Part shown: positions 7,448 through 15,892 of the stretch, piece after piece
How positions within the stretch are numbered: the first letter of the stretch is position 1
Layout of the letters: the number at the start of each line of letters is the position of its first letter
Virus record (IMG/VR): IMGVR_UViG_3300025030_000327
Coordinates: 1 to 30,797 of that record
DNA: 30,797 bases
Direction: 5' to 3' (one strand)
Origin: a virus
Notes under the pieces: model-generated
What the model was told of the DNA's origin: nothing
Databases searched by the model: none
Seen by the model: the letters and a program-made list of their open reading frames with translations, nothing else
Program-made: the position numbers and the translations under genes

Positions 7448-7996
7448 CTATTTGTTTTTATTGTAGTTTGCAATTAATTTGCTATAGTTGATGAAATCTT
7501 GTTGAGACATATCTTGTTTCATAAAATTAACGTCTTTATGAAGCCACTGAACATTGCCAATTGTATAGCCTTTGTGAGAGTTAATACGATCCAAACTAGC
7601 AGTGCCGTCGGAGTTGAAAGAGTGTGACTTAAATTTAAGCTCTACGCCAGTCAAAGCGCACTTTCCACCTTGTGCTAAAAACAAATCCCATAAATATTCT
7701 TTTGTTATGTTAAACAATAAATTCCTTTCATTAGCACTATTTTTACATTTTCTCCAATAACTTCCAGGCATATCTCCAACGCCAGTCCAATTAGGACTAT
7801 TGCTTCTATACTGTTTAATTCCAACGCAGCCACAAGATTTCGTCTTGTGTCTTTTAAGAGAGCCACTATCTATAATTTTTTCATTTCCACATTCACATAA
7901 ACATTTCCAATAAGCTCTGCAACTTAAAGTATGAGAGTATTCTATGACAGTTAAACGCCCAAATATTTGTCCTGTCAAATCAATTCTATTCGACAT
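7448..7996 (-). CDS. HNH homing endonuclease
   Basis: A 182-residue endonuclease. The N-terminal module GQIFGRLTVIEYS, then WKCLCECGN and KTKSCGC, is the four-cysteine DNA-recognition domain often found before phage HNH nucleases. The HNH nuclease follows: CALTGVEL near residue 112, then SLDRINSHKGYTIGNVQWLHKDVNFMKQDMS, where Asp-Arg-Ile-Asn-x-x-x-Gly-Tyr and Asn-x-Gln-Trp mark the family. It begins inside the 3' end of the UvsX-like gene (11-base overlap), using GAGAGTG in that gene as a likely ribosome binding site, and ends just before the exonuclease gene. That is the seamless insertion expected of a mobile homing gene. Confidence 0.88.
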   Translation of the reverse strand: MSNRIDLTGQIFGRLTVIEYSHTLSCRAYWKCLCECGNEKIIDSGSLKRHKTKSCGCVGIKQYRSNSPNWTGVGDMPGSYWRKCKNSANERNLLFNITKEYLWDLFLAQGGKCALTGVELKFKSHSFNSDGTASLDRINSHKGYTIGNVQWLHKDVNFMKQDMSQQDFINYSKLIANYNKNK

Positions 7997-9122
7997 TTAT
8001 TACACTCTCTTCTTCGTCATTTCCATAATGAAACTTCGCATCACCAGTTCTATCATTAAATTTCGTAATAACTTCCGTATCCATTATTTCCAACGCTCTT
8101 TCCTTAAACAAAGAATCCGCTTCCATCAATTCTTCCCAGTCTTTTCTTTGGAAAGATTTTAATGTCCCATCTTTTAGTTTAATTTTATACCACGCACCAG
8201 CTTGTTCTAAAAATGGGCTAATTGCATTAAAAATACTTTCCATATCTCTTATCCCAACTGGATCGTCGCCCCAAATAATTTTGAAATTACAAACCCTTCC
8301 TTCTGTGCCAAATCTAGACTTCTGTAGCCTGGCCTTTACTTCAGAACCAACTCGATATCCTTTATCATTCAGGACATAACTATCTTTTGCTTTTACCCCC
8401 GTTAACCATATACTTAAACTGTAGGAATAAGTAAGGGCTTTCCCGCCTGGCGTAAAATAAGGATTTATTTTCATTTGAGATGTATCACCCAAGTTTGTTC
8501 GAAGCTGATTTAATACAAGCAATGTTGAATTGGCATTCGCAATGGGAAGGGTAAGTTTTTGCATACCGATTGAAAGTACGCGGGGCTTCCGAGCCATAGC
8601 ACTTTGTGGGTTGAACTCATCGCTTTCGATATCTAATTTACACGGACAGTTCGCTACCGAATCAAAAACATATAGAATGTTTTCTTGTGACAACAGCGTT
8701 TCAATTGTTTCAAGCACGAATTCTACAGTTGTAGCCTGAATATACACAAAATTTTCTGGGTTCAAGTCTAATCCGATTTTTTGCAAAAATTCTGAATCAA
8801 TCGATGACTCAGAGTCAAAATATACAACTTTCATTCCCATTTTTTGGGCATTTGCCGCTATGCATGCCGCCATATAGGATTTTCCCGATGAAGGTAAACC
8901 TGCTAATTCCGCCACTTTTCCCACTGGAATTCCAGCATATTTGCCCTTACAAATTATACTATCCAGCCATCTGCAACCAGTCGGAATCCATCTTTTTACA
9001 TCTGATGGATTTTCATCTTTCAACGAAAATGCAACGTCATACCCGACCTTTTTATTGAGCAATTTCCTTATGTCTTCGCCGCTTAACGCACCAACTTTTT
9101 CTTTTTGTTTTTTAATAGCCAT
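7986..9122 (-). CDS. uvsX: UvsX-like RecA-family recombinase
   Basis: A 378-residue strand-exchange ATPase that would load on SSB-coated single-stranded DNA for recombination-dependent replication and repair. Walker A GLPSSGKS is at 75-82, a catalytic-region segment YFDSESSID at 101-109, Walker B ILYVFDS at 149-155, an LNQLRTN segment at 204-210 and PGGKAL at 225-230. T4 UvsX is 391 residues. The frame is open to 9155, but ATG 9122 is chosen because GAGGAG lies four bases upstream, while the earlier codons lie in the hairpin region after the SSB gene. The C-terminus is acidic (NDEEESVINVE). It is co-directional with SSB, from which a strong hairpin separates it. Confidence 0.9.
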   Translation of the reverse strand: MAIKKQKEKVGALSGEDIRKLLNKKVGYDVAFSLKDENPSDVKRWIPTGCRWLDSIICKGKYAGIPVGKVAELAGLPSSGKSYMAACIAANAQKMGMKVVYFDSESSIDSEFLQKIGLDLNPENFVYIQATTVEFVLETIETLLSQENILYVFDSVANCPCKLDIESDEFNPQSAMARKPRVLSIGMQKLTLPIANANSTLLVLNQLRTNLGDTSQMKINPYFTPGGKALTYSYSLSIWLTGVKAKDSYVLNDKGYRVGSEVKARLQKSRFGTEGRVCNFKIIWGDDPVGIRDMESIFNAISPFLEQAGAWYKIKLKDGTLKSFQRKDWEELMEADSLFKERALEIMDTEVITKFNDRTGDAKFHYGNDEEESVINVE

Positions 9123-9140
9123 TTTTCTCCTCAAAATACA

Positions 9141-9177
9141 AAGGCGAAGGAGCAACTTAACATCACTCCTTCGCCTT
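9141..9177 (-). terminator. 12-bp perfect hairpin between SSB and recombinase genes
   Basis: AAGGCGAAGGAG at 9141-9152 pairs perfectly with CTCCTTCGCCTT at 9166-9177 across a 13-base loop. It lies 19 bases after the SSB stop and just before the recombinase ribosome binding site. On the minus strand the stem is followed by TGTATTTTGAGG, a weak U tract, so it may be a partial terminator or a 3' mRNA-stabilising/processing hairpin, letting SSB be made in excess of the recombinase. Confidence 0.7.
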
Positions 9178-9196
9178 CATTTGTTATCTACAATTT

Positions 9197-9940
9197 TTAA
9201 TCGTCTGCCAATTCTTCAATTGCTTTATCTAAGTCAGTAATTTGCACTTCTGGTGATTTTACTGCGCCATACTTTTTTACTTCTTCGCCATCATAAGGAT
9301 TGCCCAAGAAGGTCTCCAGAGTTTTTTGAACTTCCGCCGAAGTCTTTCGCTCAAAGAAGATTTCTAATGGTTTGATCTTGTCTAGAATATCTTTAATCTC
9401 CTTTTTCGATTTTGCAATTGGCTTTGTCGCTGGCTTAACTGAAAAATCAATAATTGGAAATTGCGCACCCTTTTCATACGACAATTTGATATCTCTTCCG
9501 TTTTCAGGATCTGTGATATCTCCATAGTCTGGGTCTAGCGTATGTTCAACCAACTTCTTGAACATTTTTCTTCCATACCCATATGGTTTTGGCCCTTCTT
9601 CTTCTTTTCCGCGAACAAGAATATTGGAGAAGAATCGTTGTCTGGCGAACAATCCTTTTGCCATTTTTTGACTCTCTTCTCCGCCCTCCTTCCACAAACT
9701 GTGTGCGTATTCGCAAATTGCACAGTACTCGCCAAAGTTTCTCTTTGGACACATTACAGCCGTTCCTACGTTGTAATGGAAGTAGATTTCCTTATATGGT
9801 TCACCGTCTTCTGACGGCAAAATTCTAAGTTCATGTTCGCCAAAGTCTGGTCTGAAAAACTCATCATTTTTTTGATTTTTCCTTTTCTTGCCGTCCAAAT
9901 CGTCTAGCTTCTCTCGCATTTTATCTAAATTAATCGCCAT
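9197..9940 (-). CDS. Single-stranded DNA-binding protein (T4 gp32-like)
   Basis: A 247-residue SSB that coats single-stranded DNA at forks and recombination intermediates. The basic N-terminus (KKRKNQK, residues 18-24) resembles the cooperativity and DNA-contact region of gp32. The core begins FFRPDFGEHELRILPSEDGE. A zinc site of gp32 type is readable as His55, Cys64, Cys73 and Cys76 (FHYNVGTAVMCPK, then GEYCAIC). The C-terminus is acidic (DLDKAIEELADD), as needed for contacts with partner proteins. T4 gp32 is 301 residues, so this form is somewhat shorter. GGAG lies six bases before ATG 9940. It sits between the tubulin-like and recombinase genes and is followed by a strong hairpin. Confidence 0.88.
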   Translation of the reverse strand: MAINLDKMREKLDDLDGKKRKNQKNDEFFRPDFGEHELRILPSEDGEPYKEIYFHYNVGTAVMCPKRNFGEYCAICEYAHSLWKEGGEESQKMAKGLFARQRFFSNILVRGKEEEGPKPYGYGRKMFKKLVEHTLDPDYGDITDPENGRDIKLSYEKGAQFPIIDFSVKPATKPIAKSKKEIKDILDKIKPLEIFFERKTSAEVQKTLETFLGNPYDGEEVKKYGAVKSPEVQITDLDKAIEELADD

Positions 9941-9963
9941 TGGTATCTCCTATTGTTATTATA

Positions 9964-10818
9964 TTATTTTTGAATTATGCTTGTGTATTTTAAACAATAC
10001 ACAAAATTATGCTCATAGCTTGTCGCATAAACTCCATACGACACTCTACTACTTTGTTCTTCTTCGTTTCTTTCTTTTATGAAAGATCTAATTTCATTCA
10101 TTGTATTAGAATTGTTTTTCAAACTTTCTTCCGAATAGCCGAAATAATAAACCGAATCTGTTACGTTGTCAACATCAAAAAACACTCTTTCTTCTTTCAT
10201 TTCTTTATCAAAAAAACCAAAGGTTGCTATTCTTGCTCCTATGGGAATCTTATGAAACACATCAAACACTGGTCGACTATTCTGTAAATTAGAAATAATA
10301 TAATATGCCGAAGCAATTGTTTCATTTATTTTATCTTGATAAAGTAAAATTGGTATCCCACCATAATGAACGTCGATTGACTTGCTTGAAATTAAAAATA
10401 TTGCTTCAAACAATCCTGACCTGGCGTATTCTTGCAATACTCCATATACTAATCTTTCTTTTGCTTTGTCTTCATCTCGCAACAAATCAATTTCAGGCTT
10501 CACGTATAAAACACTTATTGAAAAATCGTTTTTCAGTTGTTCTAGAATGGCCAAAGACGAAAGAGAAATATCACTTCCTCCACTGACAACAAAAAGCAAT
10601 TCGCCTTTTAGCTTTTTTATATATTTTTTAATCGATGGAAAATTACTTTCATATTCTTCAGAAGTATTATATGACGGCACTTTAATAAAGTTTATTAATT
10701 TGTTATCAACATTATGCTCTTGATCATCAAAGCAAATAAAATTAGACTTCATGCCAATTTTCGCAAATTCTTTTACAACTCCAAATCCAATTGGTCCAAG
10801 TCCTACAATGGTCTTCAA
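9964..10818 (-). CDS. Divergent tubulin/FtsZ-superfamily-like protein
   Basis: A 284-residue protein whose first 180 residues follow the FtsZ/tubulin GTPase layout. An N-terminal glycine loop MKTIVGLGPIGFGV is followed by helix and strand. VVSGGSDISLSSLAILEQLK at 77-96 sits where the tubulin signature GGTGSG and helix H4 should be. SVLYVKPEIDLL follows, then a long helix (ERLVYGVLQEYARSGLFEAI) and YQDKINETIASAYYIISNL at 160-178, resembling the loop and helix H7. The signature is degenerate (GGSDIS), so GTP binding is uncertain. The rest (190-284) lacks a clear tubulin C-terminal match. The start is a TTG overlapping the polymerase stop, supported by GGAGAAA five bases upstream. A plain NAD(P)-type Rossmann protein is an alternative, since GLGPIG also fits GxGxxG. 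Confidence 0.55.
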   Translation of the reverse strand: MKTIVGLGPIGFGVVKEFAKIGMKSNFICFDDQEHNVDNKLINFIKVPSYNTSEEYESNFPSIKKYIKKLKGELLFVVSGGSDISLSSLAILEQLKNDFSISVLYVKPEIDLLRDEDKAKERLVYGVLQEYARSGLFEAIFLISSKSIDVHYGGIPILLYQDKINETIASAYYIISNLQNSRPVFDVFHKIPIGARIATFGFFDKEMKEERVFFDVDNVTDSVYYFGYSEESLKNNSNTMNEIRSFIKERNEEEQSSRVSYGVYATSYEHNFVYCLKYTSIIQK

Positions 10819-12005
10819 TTGACTTTCTCCATTGAACCGAAATTGCTTCCAACTCGCACATTTACTTTGAATTTGCCATAATCTGTTTCGGAAAGAATTT
10901 CTATCATATCTTTTGTATGTTTTGCATCTTCATCTCTTAAGTCTATCACAACGCTATCGTGAAGCAAAATAGTAATTTTAGACTTCATATTGTTTTTTTT
11001 CATAAAACCTTCTAGAGCGATAACTCTTCTGGAAAAGATATCCCATGACGTACTTTGTACCAAATAATTTAATGCAACTTCGTTATTACATTGGATTTTT
11101 CTCCCAAAAGGATTATTGACCTCTTGCCCGTTGTAAAACTTTTTCAATAGATTTATCTTGTTATATGCTCTGTCTATTTTTTCTATTCCGAACTTGGCTT
11201 CAATATCGTTTGCATAAAACCAAGCAAAAAACTTTCTTTTAATCTCCTCGCGCGGATATTCTTCTTCCATCAAAGACGCATGCCAGTCGTGTATGTCGTT
11301 TTCTGGTTGTTGTTCTCCATTCAACGCCAAAAACGTTCTAATGTCGGCTGCATTGTAGTCAAATTCCAAGAACCAATTATTGTTGGGTTTTATAAACTTA
11401 CGAAAGTTTTTATTTAGTGTCAAAATTGGAAATGAACCTTTTTTTGTCGTTAAACGACCCGTCACGGTTCCAAAATTTTGATATTGAATATTATACGAGT
11501 GAAAATGAACAATTTTATTCAATAAATTATTGACTTTTATATCATCTTTTTCTTTTTTCATAACTTCAATATCAATATTCAATTTGTTAATTGATATTTG
11601 TTTAATCAATTTTTCTATTCCAACCAAGTAATCGTAATTTTCAGGTTTTTGATAGTTTTTAAATACATGCTCACATATCTCATTTTTCATTCCAAAATAA
11701 TCTTCGACAAACGACGTCGGTAAAAGCTCATAAAACAAAGTTTTACTTACTGATACTTTTGCTTCTTTGAAAGACTTTTCATACGACTGGTGTAACGTAG
11801 ACAATTTATTCCATTGGATTCTTTTTTTATCCTCGCAGGCGTTTTCCAATGAAAGACCAAAACAATATAAATTGGCATATTGCATTAATTCGTTATGATA
11901 AAAAGGACTATAAGACCACGTGTGCGTTAAATTAACGCAGTCGCCAAGGCGTGAGACTTTATTTTGAGCTAAAACTTTATCTTTTCCAATAAGCTGAAAT
12001 AGCAT
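10815..12005 (-). CDS. Short family A DNA polymerase
   Basis: A 396-residue polymerase of the PolA/T7 type. TGRL at 182-185 begins the polymerase domain, motif A DYNAADIRTF (216-225) carries the first catalytic Asp, motif B IKRKFFAWFYAND (255-267) carries the conserved Lys and Tyr, and motif C LLHDSVVID (347-355) carries the second catalytic Asp. Typical enzymes have DYSxIELR and HDE, so both motifs are altered (Glu to Asp, and Glu to Ser). The 180 residues before TGRL show none of the DEDD exonuclease motifs, so proofreading is either lost or supplied elsewhere. At this size it is smaller than T7 polymerase (704) or a Klenow fragment. It leads the replication block directly after the last virion gene, and its stop overlaps the tubulin-like start. 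Confidence 0.85.
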   Translation of the reverse strand: MLFQLIGKDKVLAQNKVSRLGDCVNLTHTWSYSPFYHNELMQYANLYCFGLSLENACEDKKRIQWNKLSTLHQSYEKSFKEAKVSVSKTLFYELLPTSFVEDYFGMKNEICEHVFKNYQKPENYDYLVGIEKLIKQISINKLNIDIEVMKKEKDDIKVNNLLNKIVHFHSYNIQYQNFGTVTGRLTTKKGSFPILTLNKNFRKFIKPNNNWFLEFDYNAADIRTFLALNGEQQPENDIHDWHASLMEEEYPREEIKRKFFAWFYANDIEAKFGIEKIDRAYNKINLLKKFYNGQEVNNPFGRKIQCNNEVALNYLVQSTSWDIFSRRVIALEGFMKKNNMKSKITILLHDSVVIDLRDEDAKHTKDMIEILSETDYGKFKVNVRVGSNFGSMEKVN

Positions 12006-12019
12006 TATATTTCTTTCTG

Positions 12020-13228
12020 CTAAAAGAAAGAAAAATCATTACTTCCCACCGAAGGAGTTCTCAGGAGTTCCTTCATTGAAGATTTTTCTTCTATACTAAG
12101 AAGATGCTTATTATTCAACCTTCTGTCAATGTATTCTATTGCTTTTATTTTATCAATTTTTAATAAAATCATTTGCGCACTTACAATCATTCTATCAAAT
12201 ATATTTTTTGACATTTTTGTCATTGTTTCTTTCGCACGAATGTAAGCATATAATTTTAGCCACAAATTGTCATCAAAATCATTCATATCTATCATTTTTC
12301 GAGAAAATCTTTCCGTAACAAGACCATTGGTCAATGCTGAAGTTTTTGTTATTTTTAGAAATGGCTCAGCAGCAACAAAAGAATTGTAAAATTGTGTAAC
12401 ATACACTTTTAACACTTCTAGTTCTGTTTGATGCGATTTATAATAAAAAGCATCAAACAAATATTTTGGAGTAACGTTATATTTGTTCATGTAGGGTATT
12501 ATAGCAGGTGAACCTACATCCGCAACCAATCTCCATGGAGCATTTTTATCAACCATAAAACCATGTTGCTGTGCGGCTTTAACATAAAAAGCATAATTTC
12601 TATCTCGTATAAAATTTTCATATTTTTCTTGATCCATGGCATGATTTGCTTCACGCAATTGAATCGAAAGGCCGCTAATTTCAATTGGACAAAGTTTTGT
12701 CATCACGAACGATGTTCTTGTAAATGGATAAAAATGAGCGAGAGAATCAACATATTCAACAAACACTTTCAAAAATGAATTGAAATCTTTTATACGCTGT
12801 TCTCTCGAATGGTCTTTGATGAAAACATCTCTAAAAACTTCATAAACGGCATTCATGTGCGATTGATATAATTCATTTACATTATTCCATCCATTACGAG
12901 GATCTACGTCGGCAAATTCACTATCGCTTACATCTATTTTTATTTGTTTTATTGACCTTTTAATAAAAAGTCTAAAATCCTCGAACGCATCAGCAACAAA
13001 GTTCAATGTCATTATCATTTTGCCTTTGTCTGATTTTAATTGTTTTAAAAATAACTCCGATACAAAAATAGACTCGCTTAAGTTGTTTATTTTTCCATAA
13101 AGCGGTTTCTCGTACCATAAATCTATTGGTTTAGATATATCTTTTGGATATACTTCGTTCTTATAAACAGTTCTCTGGAAAAACGTTCCAAGAGAGTTCA
13201 AATTATTATTTGCTTTTGGCGTCGTCAT
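12020..13228 (-). CDS. Probable virion structural protein, unknown role
   Basis: A 402-residue soluble protein without signal peptide or membrane segments. A recognisable N-terminal piece, DISKPIDLWYEKPLYGKIN (about 30-48), resembles conserved hypothetical structural proteins of T4-like phages as I remember them. The rest is mainly helical and rich in aromatic residues. No enzyme motif is seen. It begins three bases after the 816-residue baseplate protein with no evident Shine-Dalgarno, which suggests coupling, and is the last gene before the DNA polymerase. A baseplate or tail accessory role is inferred from position only. Confidence 0.6.
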   Translation of the reverse strand: MTTPKANNNLNSLGTFFQRTVYKNEVYPKDISKPIDLWYEKPLYGKINNLSESIFVSELFLKQLKSDKGKMIMTLNFVADAFEDFRLFIKRSIKQIKIDVSDSEFADVDPRNGWNNVNELYQSHMNAVYEVFRDVFIKDHSREQRIKDFNSFLKVFVEYVDSLAHFYPFTRTSFVMTKLCPIEISGLSIQLREANHAMDQEKYENFIRDRNYAFYVKAAQQHGFMVDKNAPWRLVADVGSPAIIPYMNKYNVTPKYLFDAFYYKSHQTELEVLKVYVTQFYNSFVAAEPFLKITKTSALTNGLVTERFSRKMIDMNDFDDNLWLKLYAYIRAKETMTKMSKNIFDRMIVSAQMILLKIDKIKAIEYIDRRLNNKHLLSIEEKSSMKELLRTPSVGSNDFSFF

Positions 13229-13231
13229 GGT

Positions 13232-15682
13232 TTATTTTGGTGAATCAACATTTGGACTACTCGCATGAACATTGTTAGCACTAACTTCAGAACCATTATT
13301 CCTTACCACGGAAGCTTCTTCTGTGCCTTCTCCAAATGCTTCCCAATTTGTATCTATTGTTGTATTAAATCTTCCCGATTCTATTTTTGATAATACTTTT
13401 ATTATTGTGTGGTAACCACCAAGTGGTAATCTTTTTGCTTTCGGCACACTATCAGGAAACCCAATCGAAGAAGGTTCAATATATATCAACATTCCTGGTT
13501 TCAAATGTGGAGTTCCCATGAGTTCTATTTTTGCATTGTATGGTTCACTGAAAAACACATCTCCTTCTTTGATGGCTTCAGAATTCAGAATTCTACTTTC
13601 TTTAACATATGGCATATTAACTCGAGTAAATGAAAGTTTTTTCATTGGTCCACGATCAGAGCCGACAACAAAATGCGGAACTCCATTTGCCATATCTTTA
13701 CTCTGTTCTCCCCTCATTTCTCTCGTTGGAAGTCCAGTAACATAAATCATCAGATATTGAAGTGTATTTGATGGATCAGCGGAATATTTTACTCCATCGG
13801 TAGCGCTTCCGATATCATTGATGTGTATGCGCCTGGATCCTCTGGTATCTTTTGAAGAATGCAATGGATTTTTAGGGCCACCATTAAGACTGAAAACAGA
13901 GATACTAACTCTATTACGTAACGCTTTCGAAAAAGCCCCTAAGCCTGTAGGAGAAAGAGATTTTACTATCAACTCCGCACACACGTCTCTTAAAAAATCT
14001 CTTAAAAGATAGGAAGGCTTTCCTGGTTCTATTACTTTTTTGAGAAACCACACATTAAACAACGTTAATGAAATCGGAACATCACTCAAATCAATATTAT
14101 AAATTTTGTCTGTTTTTATATCATGAAACTGAAACGAGCCAAGAATAAATCTGAAATTTTCTATGCTAGACCTTTTAGCAGCAGCTATAATTGGATCAAC
14201 GTTGTCTTGTGGTTCGTCCAATTTGTTAAACATAATTTGTAAGGCAGCGTCAACTAAATCTCCAAAATAAATAAAATTAATTCTATGCTTATTTGATTCT
14301 TGTGGTTTTAGCGCACTAGAAAACATATTTGCTTTTTCATTAATTGCTTTTTGACGTTTTTCTTCGTCTGCCACAACCAATCCAGCCATATTTTCTTTAC
14401 TTGCCAGAGAATTGTTAAATGCTTCTGGTCCTGCACAATAAGGAGTTGGGGCAACCTTCTCAAACTCTTTTCGAAACTTATCCAATATCTTTATTTTTTC
14501 TTTTTCTAATTCGTCTTTTTTTAAGTCTGGGTCGAACTTTTCTTTACGTAGCCTTGCAAACAACTCAATCGAACTTACATCGACATCAATCGAAAACGCT
14601 CTTTTTCTGTTGTATATTTCTCTAAAAAGATTACTATAACTTTGCAAGCGATTTTCTTTTGCAAAAGCATCTTGAGAAAGGATGGCTTCGTTTAATAATC
14701 TCCTTGTTTCTTCCTCTTCCACCACAAGTTCGTGCGCATCGCTGTTGCCAGAAAAAAAACCATCGTCCTTTTTTGCTTTTGCATAATGTTCAGATTTTTT
14801 TTCCAATTGCTTGTTAAATCCTCTAATAGTTCTGTCTTTTTGCTTTAGAGCTTCTTCATTATTTCTACCAATATACAAAATATTAGTATCTGGCGATAGC
14901 ATTTTTCCTTCAATAGCGCCCATGTATTCAGCCGTAACCAGCACGCTACCATTTTCTTTTATATCGATTTGATGATTTGTTAACGTAAGAAATAACGTAA
15001 CAAAAGAATTTTCCAATGCTTCTTTGAGAGATTTTTTAATCACTTCAGTAGCAGTATTTGGGACTTGCCACCCTACTTGCGCTTTTATCCTAAATGATGA
15101 ATCGTTGTAGGTGTCTTTATTTGTCAAAGCGCGCGGGGCGAATCGAATCAAATCAGCATACGTTACTTCTTCTACTCCTGTTCCAAAACTAACAAATATA
15201 TCAGCAATAGATGCAAAAATCATCGTTAAAGTAGCTTTAAATGCCTTCCCAGTGTCCCCAGGGTTGGTGCCCAAGTCTTCCCAATCAAAACTTTTCAGTC
15301 CAACTCCGCTTCCCCTCTGCTCTCTATTGCGAGTTATGGTTTCTAGGCGTAAGTTATCTTGAGTTTCGTTAAATGGTATTTCAATGTCTGTTTCTTTGCC
15401 ATTGCTGCTAATAACTGTTTTATATAATCGTATTTTTGGAACCAACAACGCCATTTCAGCAGGAGTTATAGAAAAAAAAGCTCCAACACCAGAACCCAAT
15501 AATTTACTCAACAAGACAGACGGATTACCACTCAATTGTACAAAGTTTTTATATGTTTCATTGAAATTACCTTTGGCAATTTGTTCATAATTGAACAGCA
15601 AATAAGCTTGTTCGTTAAATTCCTCTTCCGTTACAGAGTCCTTATTACTGCTTTCTACCGCTGCTTCGTTTGGTTGCGCCAT
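13232..15682 (-). CDS. Large baseplate/tail structural protein (hub-like C-terminus)
   Basis: An 816-residue protein. The middle (about 280-425) is charged and likely coiled coil (KDRTIRGFNKQLEKKSEHY, then DELEKEKIKILDKFRKEFEK). The C-terminal part contains GTPHLKPGMLIYIEP, then GGYHTIIKVLSKIESGRFNTTI, an arrangement seen at the end of phage hub and late-control-D type baseplate proteins (beta-barrel interface plus a turn that returns to the tail axis). I infer a baseplate hub or spike-adaptor role from this and from its place after the LysM wedge protein. No catalytic motif is evident. ATG 15682 is fixed by an in-frame stop just upstream. A clear AAGGAG is present but lies about 17 bases away, farther than usual. 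Confidence 0.6.
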   Translation of the reverse strand: MAQPNEAAVESSNKDSVTEEEFNEQAYLLFNYEQIAKGNFNETYKNFVQLSGNPSVLLSKLLGSGVGAFFSITPAEMALLVPKIRLYKTVISSNGKETDIEIPFNETQDNLRLETITRNREQRGSGVGLKSFDWEDLGTNPGDTGKAFKATLTMIFASIADIFVSFGTGVEEVTYADLIRFAPRALTNKDTYNDSSFRIKAQVGWQVPNTATEVIKKSLKEALENSFVTLFLTLTNHQIDIKENGSVLVTAEYMGAIEGKMLSPDTNILYIGRNNEEALKQKDRTIRGFNKQLEKKSEHYAKAKKDDGFFSGNSDAHELVVEEEETRRLLNEAILSQDAFAKENRLQSYSNLFREIYNRKRAFSIDVDVSSIELFARLRKEKFDPDLKKDELEKEKIKILDKFRKEFEKVAPTPYCAGPEAFNNSLASKENMAGLVVADEEKRQKAINEKANMFSSALKPQESNKHRINFIYFGDLVDAALQIMFNKLDEPQDNVDPIIAAAKRSSIENFRFILGSFQFHDIKTDKIYNIDLSDVPISLTLFNVWFLKKVIEPGKPSYLLRDFLRDVCAELIVKSLSPTGLGAFSKALRNRVSISVFSLNGGPKNPLHSSKDTRGSRRIHINDIGSATDGVKYSADPSNTLQYLMIYVTGLPTREMRGEQSKDMANGVPHFVVGSDRGPMKKLSFTRVNMPYVKESRILNSEAIKEGDVFFSEPYNAKIELMGTPHLKPGMLIYIEPSSIGFPDSVPKAKRLPLGGYHTIIKVLSKIESGRFNTTIDTNWEAFGEGTEEASVVRNNGSEVSANNVHASSPNVDSPK

Positions 15683-15735
15683 GCGTTTTAATTATTTTGC
15701 TCCTTTTTTAAGGTTTGCAAAAGACTCCAATGGTC

Positions 15736-15891
15736 TTAAATTTTCTTCCGTTCATTTATGTCGTCTTTGTTATTTTTATAAAAATCATGAACACAATTCT
15801 TACACGTACAGTATAGACCGTCTTTCGTACGACTGCTTTTGGAAAACAGCGACTCGTCAAGATAAATTCTACACTTAGAACATTTTTTCAT
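15736..15891 (-). CDS. Tiny zinc-finger protein
   Basis: A 51-residue ORF on the minus strand beginning ATG one base after the LysM gene stop (TAAAATG) and ending TAA at 15736. The protein opens MKKCSKCRIYLDESLFSKSS and later has LYCTCKNCVHDFYKNN, so four or five cysteines (CxxC near 4-7, then C28, C30 and C33) can form one zinc finger. This CxxC...CxxC layout with KxGLxxxCKxC is typical of small phage zinc-ribbon proteins and of the N-terminal part of some recombination endonucleases. No nuclease domain follows. Its function in a baseplate operon is unknown. It may be a homing-endonuclease fragment or a regulator. The neighbouring gap 15683-15735 contains only a weak AAGAC/GTCTT hairpin and the AAGGAG before the next gene. 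Confidence 0.65.
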   Translation of the reverse strand: MKKCSKCRIYLDESLFSKSSRTKDGLYCTCKNCVHDFYKNNKDDINERKKI

Positions 15892-15892
15892 T

